Source of the DNA: Verrucomicrobiota bacterium
GTDB taxonomy: Bacteria; Verrucomicrobiota; Verrucomicrobiia; Opitutales; Opitutaceae
DNA: 43,697 nt
Assembly: GCA_023386835.1 (NCBI GenBank)
Contig: JAEWIY010000116.1
Coordinates: forward strand, 1 to 43,697
Direction: 5' to 3'
Shown piece after piece: positions 7,374 through 16,409 of the stretch. A program made the position numbers and the translations under genes. Below the pieces are notes generated by a model. The model searched no databases. It was not told the origin of the DNA and saw only the letters and a program-made list of their open reading frames with translations. Positions within the stretch are counted from its first letter, which is position 1; the number at the start of each line of letters is the position of its first letter.

Positions 7374-9677
7374 TCAGCGCCGCGGCAGCGGCGTGACGCG
7401 GCAGTACTCGAAGATCGCCTCGCCACGGTTATCACTTCCCGCGGCACTCTGGGCAAACAGTCCAAACTTGGCACCCACCCAACGGCCGGGTTGAGCCGTG
7501 AAAAGAGTATCGATTGCGCGCCAAGCCTCCTGCGCGCCGAAACGATAGGCGAATCGGCAGTCCCCTCGCTCAGTCCACCGGAGTTGCACCTGCACCTTGG
7601 ACGCCTCCACCGACTCACGAAAAATCTCCTGCTCAGCGGCGCCCTCGGAGGCCTTTTTCGCCATCCGCATGACGAGCTGCGTCCCCTGTTCGCCCTGCTC
7701 AAGTCCCACCCACGCGTAATCCGACCCGAATACCAGCAAGCCGGCGCGAGTGCCCGCACCCGTCGCTGCCAGCTCGACTTCCGTTTCCACCACGAACCGC
7801 TCCGCGGCTGGTTTTTGCAAGAGCAGCGCCGCCGCGGACCAGAGGTTGGTGCCAGGCTCGGCTGGCGCGCACCGGAGCCGCAACCGACCGTCTTCCAGTC
7901 GCGCCCAATCTGATTGGGGATTGGCCTGCCACTGCCATTGCCGGCCCAGTTCGCCGCCGTCGAACTCATCCGTGCACAAGGGCGCCGTCGCCGGCTGCAC
8001 TGGCGTATTCGGTTTTTGGTGACGAAGCACCGGCTCTCCTCGCCCATTCCCATCCGGATCCTCTCCGATCAACGGCCAGCCGGCTTCGTCCCACCACATC
8101 GGCTGGAGATGGACGATGCGTCCCCACGGCTGGCGTTCCTGAAAATGGATGAACCAACTCTCGCCAGACTCCGTTTCGACCCAGCCGCCTTGATGCGGGC
8201 CATTGATCTCGGTCCGGCCCCGATCGAGCACGATGCGATCGCGATAGGGGCCGGTGATCTCGCGTGCCCGAAAGGCCGACTGCCAGCCATGCTCCACGCC
8301 CCCGGCCGGCGCGAGGATGACATACTCTCCGTTGCGCTTGTAGAACTTCGGCCCCTCCAGCGTCCGATAGCCGGGCAGTTGATCTCCATCGATAATGACG
8401 TGGCCACCGTCATCGATCGCACGCGTGGCCGCAGCGTCGAGCTCTCGGAGGGTGAGTCGATTGCTGATGCCGGAGCGGCTTCGCGCCCAGCCATGCACCA
8501 ACCATACGCGGCCATCATCATCCCACAGCGGACACGGATCAATCAGGCCCCGACCCGGGAGCACCAGCACGGGTTCTGACCACGGGCCCCGCGCATCCTC
8601 AGCCGTGACGCGGTAGATGCCGTGATCCGGGTCCCCCCAGAAGATCCAGAACTGTCCGTCATGGTGGCGAATCGAAGGCGCCCAGACGCCGCCACCGTGG
8701 CGGGGGACAGTCGATGTATCCACCGGCACAAGACGCGGCAGCGCATGATTCACCAATTCCCAGTTGACCAGGTCGCGTGACTGCAGAATCGGCAAACCGG
8801 GCACATGGCTGAAGCTCGACGCGGTCAGGTAAAAATCAGGCCCGACACGAACGACATCCGGATCCGAATAGTCGGCGAACAGGATCGGGTTCCGGTAGGT
8901 TCCGTCGCCGAGATCCGCCTGCCACGGCGCGGGCGGCGGCTGCAAGGCTTCGACACGCAGGTGTTGAATCAGCGGGAGTTGCAACCGCCAGATCTCCCGA
9001 ACCGCGATCGCCGCCACCGCCCGCGCTCCCTCTTCCGAGTAGTGCGTGTCGTCCTGAAGGTTGAGCGCCGGCACCCACAGGTGCAGCCGCTTCGATTCCT
9101 CCACCCCCAGCGACCGAAGCAACTCCATCGTGCGCTCGGTCATTTCCAGCAGCGGCACACCTTCCTGCTTTGCGACAGCTCGGCCCGCATCAGGATAAGA
9201 ACCGTGAGTGTCGATCAGATGCCCCTGATCATCCCAACGCCGTCGCGCCACGGGCGTTGCCAGCACCGGATGGCCGCCGAAGCTCCGGATCGCACGCACG
9301 AAGGCTGTCAGGTTTTTGGGATAACCACCGTCCGGCGCCGCGTACCGGCCCGGGTCCTGCACCTTCTGGTCGTTGTGGCCGAACTGAATGATGACCCAGT
9401 CGCCCGGCCGGGTCTGGTCGAGCACCTTCTGCCAGCGTCCCTCTGTAATGAAAGATTGGGTACTGCGGCCATTGGCCGCGTGATTGACCACCATGGCCGT
9501 CGGCAACACCCATTCGGGAAAAAGTTGTCCCCACCCACGCTCGGGATGGTCCAGCTTCGGCTTGTCGGCCATCGTGGAGTCACCCACCAGATGAATCGTC
9601 GGCCGGCGCGTGACCTCTTCAGCGCGCCCCACTGCACTCAGGGCGACACATAGAACCGCCCAGAACCAGAGCTTCAT
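7374..9677 (-). CDS. Secreted fusion: CE12-type SGNH acetylesterase plus GH43
   Basis: A signal peptide (residues 1 to about 19) is followed by an SGNH/GDSL domain (about 27-235). GDS is at 32-34 with the nucleophilic Ser34, an Asn-containing NHAANG block follows, GHND is at 100-103 and the DxxH pair is Asp209 and His212. This pattern is that of rhamnogalacturonan acetylesterases (CE12). From about 258 a GH43 five-bladed propeller follows, with candidate catalytic Asp272 (SDPD), Asp380 (GLIDP) and Glu441 (EGPK), suggesting arabinofuranosidase or xylosidase activity. Residues about 595-767 resemble the C-terminal beta-sandwich of GH43 enzymes. The ATG at 9677 overlaps the PL10 stop (ATGA) and starts right at the signal peptide; the frame continues upstream to 9752 but that would intrude on PL10. 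It is the last gene of the pectin operon. Confidence 0.9.
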   Translation of the reverse strand: MKLWFWAVLCVALSAVGRAEEVTRRPTIHLVGDSTMADKPKLDHPERGWGQLFPEWVLPTAMVVNHAANGRSTQSFITEGRWQKVLDQTRPGDWVIIQFGHNDQKVQDPGRYAAPDGGYPKNLTAFVRAIRSFGGHPVLATPVARRRWDDQGHLIDTHGSYPDAGRAVAKQEGVPLLEMTERTMELLRSLGVEESKRLHLWVPALNLQDDTHYSEEGARAVAAIAVREIWRLQLPLIQHLRVEALQPPPAPWQADLGDGTYRNPILFADYSDPDVVRVGPDFYLTASSFSHVPGLPILQSRDLVNWELVNHALPRLVPVDTSTVPRHGGGVWAPSIRHHDGQFWIFWGDPDHGIYRVTAEDARGPWSEPVLVLPGRGLIDPCPLWDDDGRVWLVHGWARSRSGISNRLTLRELDAAATRAIDDGGHVIIDGDQLPGYRTLEGPKFYKRNGEYVILAPAGGVEHGWQSAFRAREITGPYRDRIVLDRGRTEINGPHQGGWVETESGESWFIHFQERQPWGRIVHLQPMWWDEAGWPLIGEDPDGNGRGEPVLRHQKPNTPVQPATAPLCTDEFDGGELGRQWQWQANPQSDWARLEDGRLRLRCAPAEPGTNLWSAAALLLQKPAAERFVVETEVELAATGAGTRAGLLVFGSDYAWVGLEQGEQGTQLVMRMAKKASEGAAEQEIFRESVEASKVQVQLRWTERGDCRFAYRFGAQEAWRAIDTLFTAQPGRWVGAKFGLFAQSAAGSDNRGEAIFEYCRVTPLPRR

Positions 9678-10762
9678 GACGAAGCGTCGGCAGAGTTCGC
9701 CCGGACCGCACGCCAACGGGGGTAGCTCCGCTCCAGCAACGTGAGCGCCCACGTGCCGTAGTAGGCGTAGCCGACGCGGCGCTCCTCTTCGACCGCCGTC
9801 AGCGTTTCATGCACCACCGCGTCGCGCCCGGCGAAGATCGGGCGCTGCGTCTGCAGGTCGTAGAAACGCGCCCACACCACACCGGCAGGATCCGGCACCA
9901 GCACTTGATCACGGCGGCCGCTGGGCAGCGCCGGGCGATCGATCCGAAAGCCTTCCAGTCGCGCCGTCCGCAGCCACGCCACTCCGGACTCGATCGCCTC
10001 CACCATTTCCGACGTTGGATCCGGCAGCGTCATAAGGAACTCGAGTATGCCGACACTCTCAGCGCCGGAGAGCGAGGCCGGCTCAAACCGGCGCGCCGGC
10101 GCGGGGGCCAGGGTCTCCCGATCATGCTGTGCACACCAGACCGTCAGCTGGCCGTTCACGCGCACCTGCGTCCGGAGAATGCACTCGACCCCACGTTGCA
10201 CCGCGCTCGCGGCGGCCGCCCTCCGCCCTTCATCCACCCATCCAAAAGGAGGTCTTCCTTCCGCGACGGCACGCAGCACCGACAGCACGTCGATCATCGC
10301 ACCGTCGTTGTAGGTGATGTGCGAATAGTAGCCTTCACGCAGCGGATAGAACTGCGGCCAGCCACCGTTGGCGTACTGGGCCGCCAGCAAGTAATCGATG
10401 CCGCGCTCGACTGCCTTGCGGGCTGCAGCCACATCCGGCTGCGCCACCACCACGCGACCCAATAGCCAAAGTTGGGTCGTGGTGGCGTGATTGTCGATGG
10501 TCGCTCCGTCGGAGCTCCCCCCGGTTGCCGGAGCCCGGGTCATATCGAGGTTCTTCGGCCAGCCGCCCGAATCGGTCTGGTAGCCGATCACGTGGCCCGC
10601 GATCTCACGCGCCTCCACGGACCCGTACCAGTCATCCGACTGCCGCAGGATCTGCGACCAAGCGGGTGCACTCACACCGACCGCCGGCAGGGCGAGCGCC
10701 ACAACGATTCCGAGCCAGATCCACACGCGCCGGCGCCTCGGCGAATCCACTCGGTTCTGCAT
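9674..10762 (-). CDS. Pectate lyase, PL10 family
   Basis: An exported enzyme cutting polygalacturonate by beta-elimination. An N-terminal hydrophobic segment (about 13-35, ending in VSAPAWSQ) acts as signal peptide or anchor. PL10 landmarks are GGWPKN at 66-71, TIDN at 88-91, GGWPQFYP at 133-140, YNDG at 151-154, WCAQHD at 209-214 and FEPASLSGAES ending at 236. RFYDL and PIFAGRD follow in the C-terminal third. Length is 362 aa, normal for a single-domain PL10. It lies 9 bases after dctM and overlaps the next gene by 4 bases. Its products, unsaturated oligogalacturonides, are the natural substrates of the GH105 domain and of KduI/KduD after further breakdown. Confidence 0.92.
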   Translation of the reverse strand: MQNRVDSPRRRRVWIWLGIVVALALPAVGVSAPAWSQILRQSDDWYGSVEAREIAGHVIGYQTDSGGWPKNLDMTRAPATGGSSDGATIDNHATTTQLWLLGRVVVAQPDVAAARKAVERGIDYLLAAQYANGGWPQFYPLREGYYSHITYNDGAMIDVLSVLRAVAEGRPPFGWVDEGRRAAAASAVQRGVECILRTQVRVNGQLTVWCAQHDRETLAPAPARRFEPASLSGAESVGILEFLMTLPDPTSEMVEAIESGVAWLRTARLEGFRIDRPALPSGRRDQVLVPDPAGVVWARFYDLQTQRPIFAGRDAVVHETLTAVEEERRVGYAYYGTWALTLLERSYPRWRAVRANSADASS

Positions 10763-10771
10763 GTGGTCCCC

Positions 10772-12064
10772 CTAGAGGTTCAGCCAGCGCGGCAACGCCA
10801 TCGAGAGCGCCGGAACGTAGGTGATCAGGAGCAACGACACGAGCATCGCGATAAAGTAGGGGATCATCGGCGGGACCACGCGTGCGATTGTCGTGTTTCC
10901 AACACTACAGCCGATGAACAGGCAGGTGCCCACGGGCGGCGTACACAGGCCGATGCAGAGGTTGGCGATGATCACGATGCCGAAATGCACCGGGTCCATG
11001 CCGAGTGCCACGACCACGGGCAGGAAGATCGGGGTGAAGATCAGCACCGCGGGGGTCATGTCCATGAACGTGCCCACCACGAGCAGGAGCACGTTGATCA
11101 GGAGCAGGATCATCAGCGGGTTCGACGAGAGCCCGATCAACGCTTCGCTCACCATCTGCGGCACCTGCTCGTACGCCAGCACCCAGCTCATCGCCTGGCT
11201 TGCACCCACCAGAAACATCACCACCGCCGTGGTCTTGGCTGCGCGCAGGAAGATGGACGGCAGCGCCGATAGGCGCACTTCACGATAGATGAAGCCAAGG
11301 ATCAGCGCGTAAACGACCGCGATGGCCGACGCCTCCGTCGCGGAAAACACGCCACCGAGAATGCCACCGAGCACGATCACGATGAGCAACATGCTGGGTA
11401 GCGCGCCAAGCAGGGCGCGGCCCAGCGGGGGCCCGGCAACGGCGGCAGCCGAGGTCGCGTCCTTGCGCCCACGCGACAGCAGGAAACTCGCGATCATCAG
11501 CGCCAAACCCACCACCATGCCCGGCACCACGCCGGCCAGGAAGAGTGCGGCGACCGACACATTCCCCGCCACAACCGCGTACACGATCATGATGTTGCTC
11601 GGTGGAATCAGGAGCCCCGTCGTGGCCGAGGTCGCTGTCAGCGCCACCGCCATCTCCCGTGTGTAACCCTTGGTCGCCATCTGCGGGATCATGAAACCGC
11701 CAATCGACGATACGGCCGCCGCGGCGGAGCCGGAGACGGCGCCAAACATCATGCACGTGAGTGTATTCACATAAGCGAGACCGCCAGGGAAACGCCCCAT
11801 CAACGATGCCGCAAAATCGATGAGCCGCCGGGCCATGCCGCCCTCGCCCATCAACACCCCCGCCAACACGAAGAACGGGATGGCTAACAGCGGAAAGCTT
11901 GCGATGCCGTTGGAGAGCCGCTGCGCAACGAGGTAGCCGGTCGGCACGTCGCCGAGGCACGCGACGGTCGCCACCGTGGCGAGCCCGATGCACACCGCCA
12001 CCGGGACATTCAAGATCAGCAGACCAACGAAAACGACGAGGAGGATCAGGACTTCGCTGCTCAT
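10772..12064 (-). CDS. dctM: TRAP transporter large permease (DctM)
   Basis: This is the ion-driven membrane channel subunit of a tripartite transporter for organic acids or sugar acids. Length is 430 aa with about twelve hydrophobic segments. Typical DctM features include the N-terminal NVPVAVCIGLA, the FPLLAIPFFVLAG segment, GEGGMARRL, ATSATTGLLIPPSNIMIVYA and CIGLCTPPVGTCLF near the end. Start and stop codons sit in an ATGA overlap with dctQ. Its place between pectin enzymes suggests galacturonate, oligogalacturonate or their unsaturated forms as substrate; this is inferred from context. Confidence 0.96.
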   Translation of the reverse strand: MSSEVLILLVVFVGLLILNVPVAVCIGLATVATVACLGDVPTGYLVAQRLSNGIASFPLLAIPFFVLAGVLMGEGGMARRLIDFAASLMGRFPGGLAYVNTLTCMMFGAVSGSAAAAVSSIGGFMIPQMATKGYTREMAVALTATSATTGLLIPPSNIMIVYAVVAGNVSVAALFLAGVVPGMVVGLALMIASFLLSRGRKDATSAAAVAGPPLGRALLGALPSMLLIVIVLGGILGGVFSATEASAIAVVYALILGFIYREVRLSALPSIFLRAAKTTAVVMFLVGASQAMSWVLAYEQVPQMVSEALIGLSSNPLMILLLINVLLLVVGTFMDMTPAVLIFTPIFLPVVVALGMDPVHFGIVIIANLCIGLCTPPVGTCLFIGCSVGNTTIARVVPPMIPYFIAMLVSLLLITYVPALSMALPRWLNL

Positions 12065-12594
12065 TCAGCCAACCCTCCTTCCGGCGATGCGGGCGCCTGC
12101 ACGCGCCGCGCCAACAGGTGTTCGATTGCAAACGCGACGATGAACACTCCCGAGATCGGCACCACGCTGTACAGGTAACCCATCCGCCACCCCATGGCTG
12201 GCGTCAGCTGCCCAGTCTGCAGTGTCTTTACGACCAGGACAGCGCCGCCAAAGACAAACGTGAACGCGGTGAAGACGATCACCGCAATTTCTGCCACCAC
12301 TGCTGCGATGCGTTGTGCATCGGGGTGCAACTTGCCGACAAAATAGTCCACGCCGAGATGCCCTCGATCGCGGTACATCAGCGCCGCACCCAGCAATGAC
12401 ACCCACACGAGCAGGTAAACGGCCACCTCCTCCGTCCACCGGCTTTGATGACCGAGGACGTAACGGGAAATCACGCCCCACACGACGTCCATCGTAAGAG
12501 CGACAAACAGCACGATGGTGACCCACTCAAGGCCGCGGACGACGGCTCCCCAGGCCCCGCGACCACCGGCCTGCATCGGTTCAGCGCCACTCAT
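12061..12594 (-). CDS. dctQ: TRAP transporter small permease (DctQ)
   Basis: The product has 177 aa with four hydrophobic segments. It carries the family landmarks SRYVLGHQSRWTEEVAVYLLVWVSLLGAALMYRDRGHLGVDYF (abridged: RYVLG, WTEEVAVYLLVW, RDRGHLGVD). DctQ packs against DctM in the inner membrane. Its start overlaps the dctP stop and its stop overlaps the dctM start, both as ATGA. The order P-Q-M is the standard one. Confidence 0.94.
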   Translation of the reverse strand: MSGAEPMQAGGRGAWGAVVRGLEWVTIVLFVALTMDVVWGVISRYVLGHQSRWTEEVAVYLLVWVSLLGAALMYRDRGHLGVDYFVGKLHPDAQRIAAVVAEIAVIVFTAFTFVFGGAVLVVKTLQTGQLTPAMGWRMGYLYSVVPISGVFIVAFAIEHLLARRVQAPASPEGGLAE

Positions 12595-13616
12595 CGCGTT
12601 TCCTCAATCCGCCGGGCGAGTTCTCCGAGCGAGGTCTGCCTGAACTGCGCACGCAACGGCTCGGTGGCCGCCGCAAAGGCCTTCTGGTCCGGCCGGTGAA
12701 TTTGCAGTCCCCGCTCCTTCAGTTGCTCGAGCGCCTTTTCGGTCTGCTCAGTCCAGAGCTTGCGCTGGTAGGTGACGGATTCATCCGCCGCCTGCTGCAC
12801 CCACCGCCGGACTTCCGGCGAGAGCCCCTCCCAGATGCGCTGACTGCAGACGACGATGTCGGGCACGCGAGTGTGTTCGTTGATGGAGAAATGCTTGGCC
12901 ACTTCGTAGTGCCGGCTGGTCAGCAAGCTCGGCGGATTGTTCTCCGCGCCATCCACCATCCCCTGCTGCAGGGCGGTATAGAGCTCTCCCCACGGGATCG
13001 GTGTCGGCGATCCGCCGAGCGTCGAGATCATGTCCATCGCCATGCGGCTCGGCAGCACACGGATTTTCAACCCGCGCACATCCTCGGGTTTCAGCACCGG
13101 CCGCGACGAGGTGTAGAAGCTGCGGCTGCCGGAGTCGTAGTAACAAAGTCCATACATCCCGACCCGCTCGCCGGTTTTGAGCAAATCGCGGCCAACCGGC
13201 CCCTCCAGCACACGCCAGTAGTGGTTCTCGTCGCGAAACAGGTAGGGCAGCCCAAACACCGCCATTTCCGGTACAAAGCCCTCCATGCTGGCCGCGGAGG
13301 TTTTGACGATTGCGAGCGCCCCACGCTGGAGTTGCTCAATCATCTCGGCCTCGGAACCCAACTGGGCATTCGGGAAGATCTGCAGCTCGACGGAGCCGCC
13401 AGAGAGCTCCCGCAATCGATCTGCCATAAAAACCATTCCCGCGTGAACGGGGTGCGACTGGTCGAGGGCGTGGCCGAGTTTGAGCACGACCCGCGAACCG
13501 CCGCCACCGATGCGCGCGGCCGCTTTTTCAGCGCGCAGCACACCAATGAAAACCGCCGCGGTGAGCAAGGCACCCACAAAAAGGCCAAGGGCGAGGTAAG
13601 AGGTTTCCTTACGCAT
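12591..13616 (-). CDS. dctP: TRAP transporter substrate-binding protein (DctP)
   Basis: This periplasmic receptor of the TRAP system has 341 aa with an N-terminal hydrophobic segment (about 6-27) that is a signal peptide or membrane anchor. Family features are LKLGHALDQSHPVHAG, FPNAQLGSEAEMIEQLQRG, RGLKIRVLPS with the conserved carboxylate-binding Arg186, and PWGELYTALQQGMVDGAENN. The substrate is therefore an acid with a carboxylate; context suggests a pectin-derived uronate. A 126-base gap separates it from the GH105-GH28 gene, the largest gap inside the operon, and no terminator is visible in it. The ATG is preceded by a pyrimidine tract rather than a Shine-Dalgarno sequence. Confidence 0.95.
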   Translation of the reverse strand: MRKETSYLALGLFVGALLTAAVFIGVLRAEKAAARIGGGGSRVVLKLGHALDQSHPVHAGMVFMADRLRELSGGSVELQIFPNAQLGSEAEMIEQLQRGALAIVKTSAASMEGFVPEMAVFGLPYLFRDENHYWRVLEGPVGRDLLKTGERVGMYGLCYYDSGSRSFYTSSRPVLKPEDVRGLKIRVLPSRMAMDMISTLGGSPTPIPWGELYTALQQGMVDGAENNPPSLLTSRHYEVAKHFSINEHTRVPDIVVCSQRIWEGLSPEVRRWVQQAADESVTYQRKLWTEQTEKALEQLKERGLQIHRPDQKAFAAATEPLRAQFRQTSLGELARRIEETR

Positions 13617-13742
13617 GGGGGAGGAAAGCGAGTGAGGCGATTGCGACGGGAAAGGCGATCTCCGTCAGCGCGCCTGCTGGTTCACGTTGAGTAAACGCCG
13701 GAGCGGAACGGGCTGCAGTACCCCGGCGATGAGAGCACAGTT

Positions 13743-16409
13743 CTATTTGGCGGCGGGCGGCGCGACGGAGTTGAGACTACGGACGGTTTTGTCCGGCGTG
13801 ATCGTCACGTTGCTGAGCGTAATCGTGCCGGCGTGCTGAACGACCTCGGTCTCCGTGACACCGCTGAACTGCGAATCGCGGATCCGGATCTGGTCCACCA
13901 CCGCTCCTTCGAAGCCCCGGATGAACATGACGCGCGGGCTGCGCGAGCTGGTGATCTGCTCCATCTGCACGTTGCGGACGATCGGCTGGAATTTTCCCGA
14001 CGCTCCTTCCTCGTACAACAGGTCGATCGTCAGCACCGCCTCGGCCACCTGGCCGATCTGGACGTTGCGCATGAAGACATTCTCGAGCACGCCGCCGCGC
14101 ACCGCGTTGTTCTTGAACCGCAGGGCGCGGTCGAGCTCCGGACTGTCCATGCGACAGTTCTCAACGAAAACGTTGCGGATGCCGCCGGAGCACTCGCTGC
14201 CGAGGACCACCCCTCCGTGCCCATCCTTCATCGTGCAATTGCGGATGACGATGTTCTCCGACGGCGTCGCGACGCGGCGTCCGTCATTGTTGCGACCCGA
14301 TTTAATCGCGATGCAGTCGTCGCCCGTGTCAAAGATGCAGTCCTCTATCAGCACATCCTTCGAGGATTCCGGATTGCAGCCGTCGTTGTTCGGGCCGTGC
14401 GACACGATCTCCAGGCCGCGCACCGTCACGTTGGTGCACAGCACGGGATGCACTTCCCACATCGGGGAACGAACAATCTTCACACCCTCGATCAACACGT
14501 TGCGGCAGCGATACGGCTGGAGGAAATTCGGCCGCAGGTAGGTTCCGCGTCCATACACCCGCTGCTCGACGGGCACGTTACCCTCACCCTGCGCGATGAG
14601 GCGATTGCGATCCTCCCGCTGCTTGGTGCGGGCGGCGGAGGCCTTTTGATTCCAGCCCCACCAGTTGTCCCAATCCGCCTGGCCATCCAGCGTGCCGCCG
14701 CCCGTCACGGCGATGTTCTCCTGCTCGAACGCGTAGATCAGCGGCGAGTAATTCATCAACTCAACTCCTTCCCAGCGCGTGAAGACCACCGGCAGGTAGT
14801 GCTCAGGATCCGTCGAAAACTTGAGCGTCGCGCCTTCGCTGACGTGCAAGTTGACGTTACTCTTGAGGTGAATCGCCCCGGTCAGCCATTCGCCCGGGGG
14901 AATCACTACTCGGCCGCCGCCTGCCTGATGGCACGCCTCGATCGCTCGACGGATGGCGTCGGTGGCTAGTTCCTTGCCGCCTTCCACCGCGCCAAACTGG
15001 GTGATCGGGAAATCCCGGTCCGGAAAAGTGGGTTCTTGAATACGCGCCAGCAGCGCGGGCAGATCCGCCCAACCGGTGATGCGCGACGGCTGCTGGCCCG
15101 CCGAGCCGCCGAGCAGACGCTCGACTTCCATCCCCGCCAGGATGAACGGCCCGGTTCCCTTGAGGTCGTTCTCCGCGATTGGCTCGGTGACGTAGTATTC
15201 GAAGCTGCCATCACGCACGCGGCCCGCGCTGTTGGTGTAACCAAGGCCGGCCACCTCGCAGCACTGCGTCAGGTGAATCCGTCCGTCGGCGTCCGTGCGA
15301 ATCAGGTCGCGCAGAATGCCTTCAAAACCCTTCTGCACCGCCGGCAGGTACCGCTCCCGCGGCAGGTAGCCTCGATTGATGCCTTTCGCGAGGGCGTACA
15401 CAAACATGCTCGAGGCGGTTGCTTCGCGATAGTTGCCCTCCCGGTTCGGCTGGTCCGTTACCTGCCACCACAGGCCGGTCTCCGGATCCTGCCAGCGCAC
15501 GATGCCATCGGCCACGCGGCCGAGGATTTCGTTGATCTTCTCCACCTCCGGATGCGTCGGTGAAAAGAAGTCCAGCGAATCCACCAGCGCCATCGCGTAC
15601 CAGCCGATCGCGCGGCTCCAGAAATTGGGAGAATGCCCCGTCTGTGGATCCGCCCAGGGTTGCTGCCGTTTCTCGTCCCACGCGTGGTAATGCAGCCCCG
15701 TTTTCGGATCGTAGCTGTGGCGGTCCATCAGCAGCAACTGGTTGGCCACGTCGTCGAACAGCGCCGGCTCCTCGAAGACCTGCGCGTAGTGAGCCAGGAA
15801 GGGCGACGCCATGAACAGCCCGTCCAGCCACATCTGGTGCGGGTACCGCAGCTTGTGCCAGTAACCACCCTCGCTCGTGCGCGGATGCTCCCGCAGCTGG
15901 TCGCGCAGCGCTTCAATCGCCTTGCGCAGGTGTGGCGCGCGGTGGCCCTGCTCGTAGCGCAACAGCATCACCTTGCCGGGCGGAATCATGTCGATGTTGT
16001 AGTCCTCACGCCGGTACGTGCGGATCGTGCCGTCCGGCGCCACGAACGACTCCACCGTCTTCGCCCCGTATTCAGCGTACGAGGACTGGCCGGTTTCCTC
16101 CGCCAGCTTGAGCAGCGCCAGGCCGAGCAGGGACGTCGTGTAATCCCAGCGCGCCCGCGGCGCGCCCTGGTAGAACATCGTCTCGCCACGACGGGCCATT
16201 TCGGAATCCGCCATTCGCCGCGACCACTCGAGCGGGGTGGCTCCCTGGACGGCGGGCGCCTGGGCGGCCAACGGAGTCCAACCCAGCGAACAGCTGAGCA
16301 TGAGGCCCAACGCGACGGCGACCCCGCCGCGATGTCGCCTACCGCCGGAGGAACGAAACGAAACCGAACGCGAACGCGACGAGGTCAAAGTCAGAGGGGA
16401 GAAACTCAT
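13743..16409 (-). CDS. Secreted fusion: GH105 unsaturated uronyl hydrolase plus GH28
   Basis: Two pectin enzymes are combined in one 888-aa chain. A long signal region (1 to about 51, arginine-rich then hydrophobic, ending LAAQA) precedes a GH105 domain (about 55-440). That domain shows WDYTTSLLGLALL, YHAWD with Asp245 at the position of the proposed catalytic acid of YteR-like enzymes, WAD..TG and FWSRAIGW. A GH28 beta-helix follows (about 461-888) with all catalytic and binding residues: NND (Asp676), TGDD (Asp697, Asp698), GHGG (His731) and RFK (Arg764, Lys766). The ATG at 16409 overlaps the DUF4861 stop; the frame continues upstream to 16685 but that part is arginine-rich and lies inside the DUF4861 gene. 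Expected role: GH28 cuts galacturonan and GH105 removes the unsaturated end sugar. Confidence 0.93.
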   Translation of the reverse strand: MSFSPLTLTSSRSRSVSFRSSGGRRHRGGVAVALGLMLSCSLGWTPLAAQAPAVQGATPLEWSRRMADSEMARRGETMFYQGAPRARWDYTTSLLGLALLKLAEETGQSSYAEYGAKTVESFVAPDGTIRTYRREDYNIDMIPPGKVMLLRYEQGHRAPHLRKAIEALRDQLREHPRTSEGGYWHKLRYPHQMWLDGLFMASPFLAHYAQVFEEPALFDDVANQLLLMDRHSYDPKTGLHYHAWDEKRQQPWADPQTGHSPNFWSRAIGWYAMALVDSLDFFSPTHPEVEKINEILGRVADGIVRWQDPETGLWWQVTDQPNREGNYREATASSMFVYALAKGINRGYLPRERYLPAVQKGFEGILRDLIRTDADGRIHLTQCCEVAGLGYTNSAGRVRDGSFEYYVTEPIAENDLKGTGPFILAGMEVERLLGGSAGQQPSRITGWADLPALLARIQEPTFPDRDFPITQFGAVEGGKELATDAIRRAIEACHQAGGGRVVIPPGEWLTGAIHLKSNVNLHVSEGATLKFSTDPEHYLPVVFTRWEGVELMNYSPLIYAFEQENIAVTGGGTLDGQADWDNWWGWNQKASAARTKQREDRNRLIAQGEGNVPVEQRVYGRGTYLRPNFLQPYRCRNVLIEGVKIVRSPMWEVHPVLCTNVTVRGLEIVSHGPNNDGCNPESSKDVLIEDCIFDTGDDCIAIKSGRNNDGRRVATPSENIVIRNCTMKDGHGGVVLGSECSGGIRNVFVENCRMDSPELDRALRFKNNAVRGGVLENVFMRNVQIGQVAEAVLTIDLLYEEGASGKFQPIVRNVQMEQITSSRSPRVMFIRGFEGAVVDQIRIRDSQFSGVTETEVVQHAGTITLSNVTITPDKTVRSLNSVAPPAAK

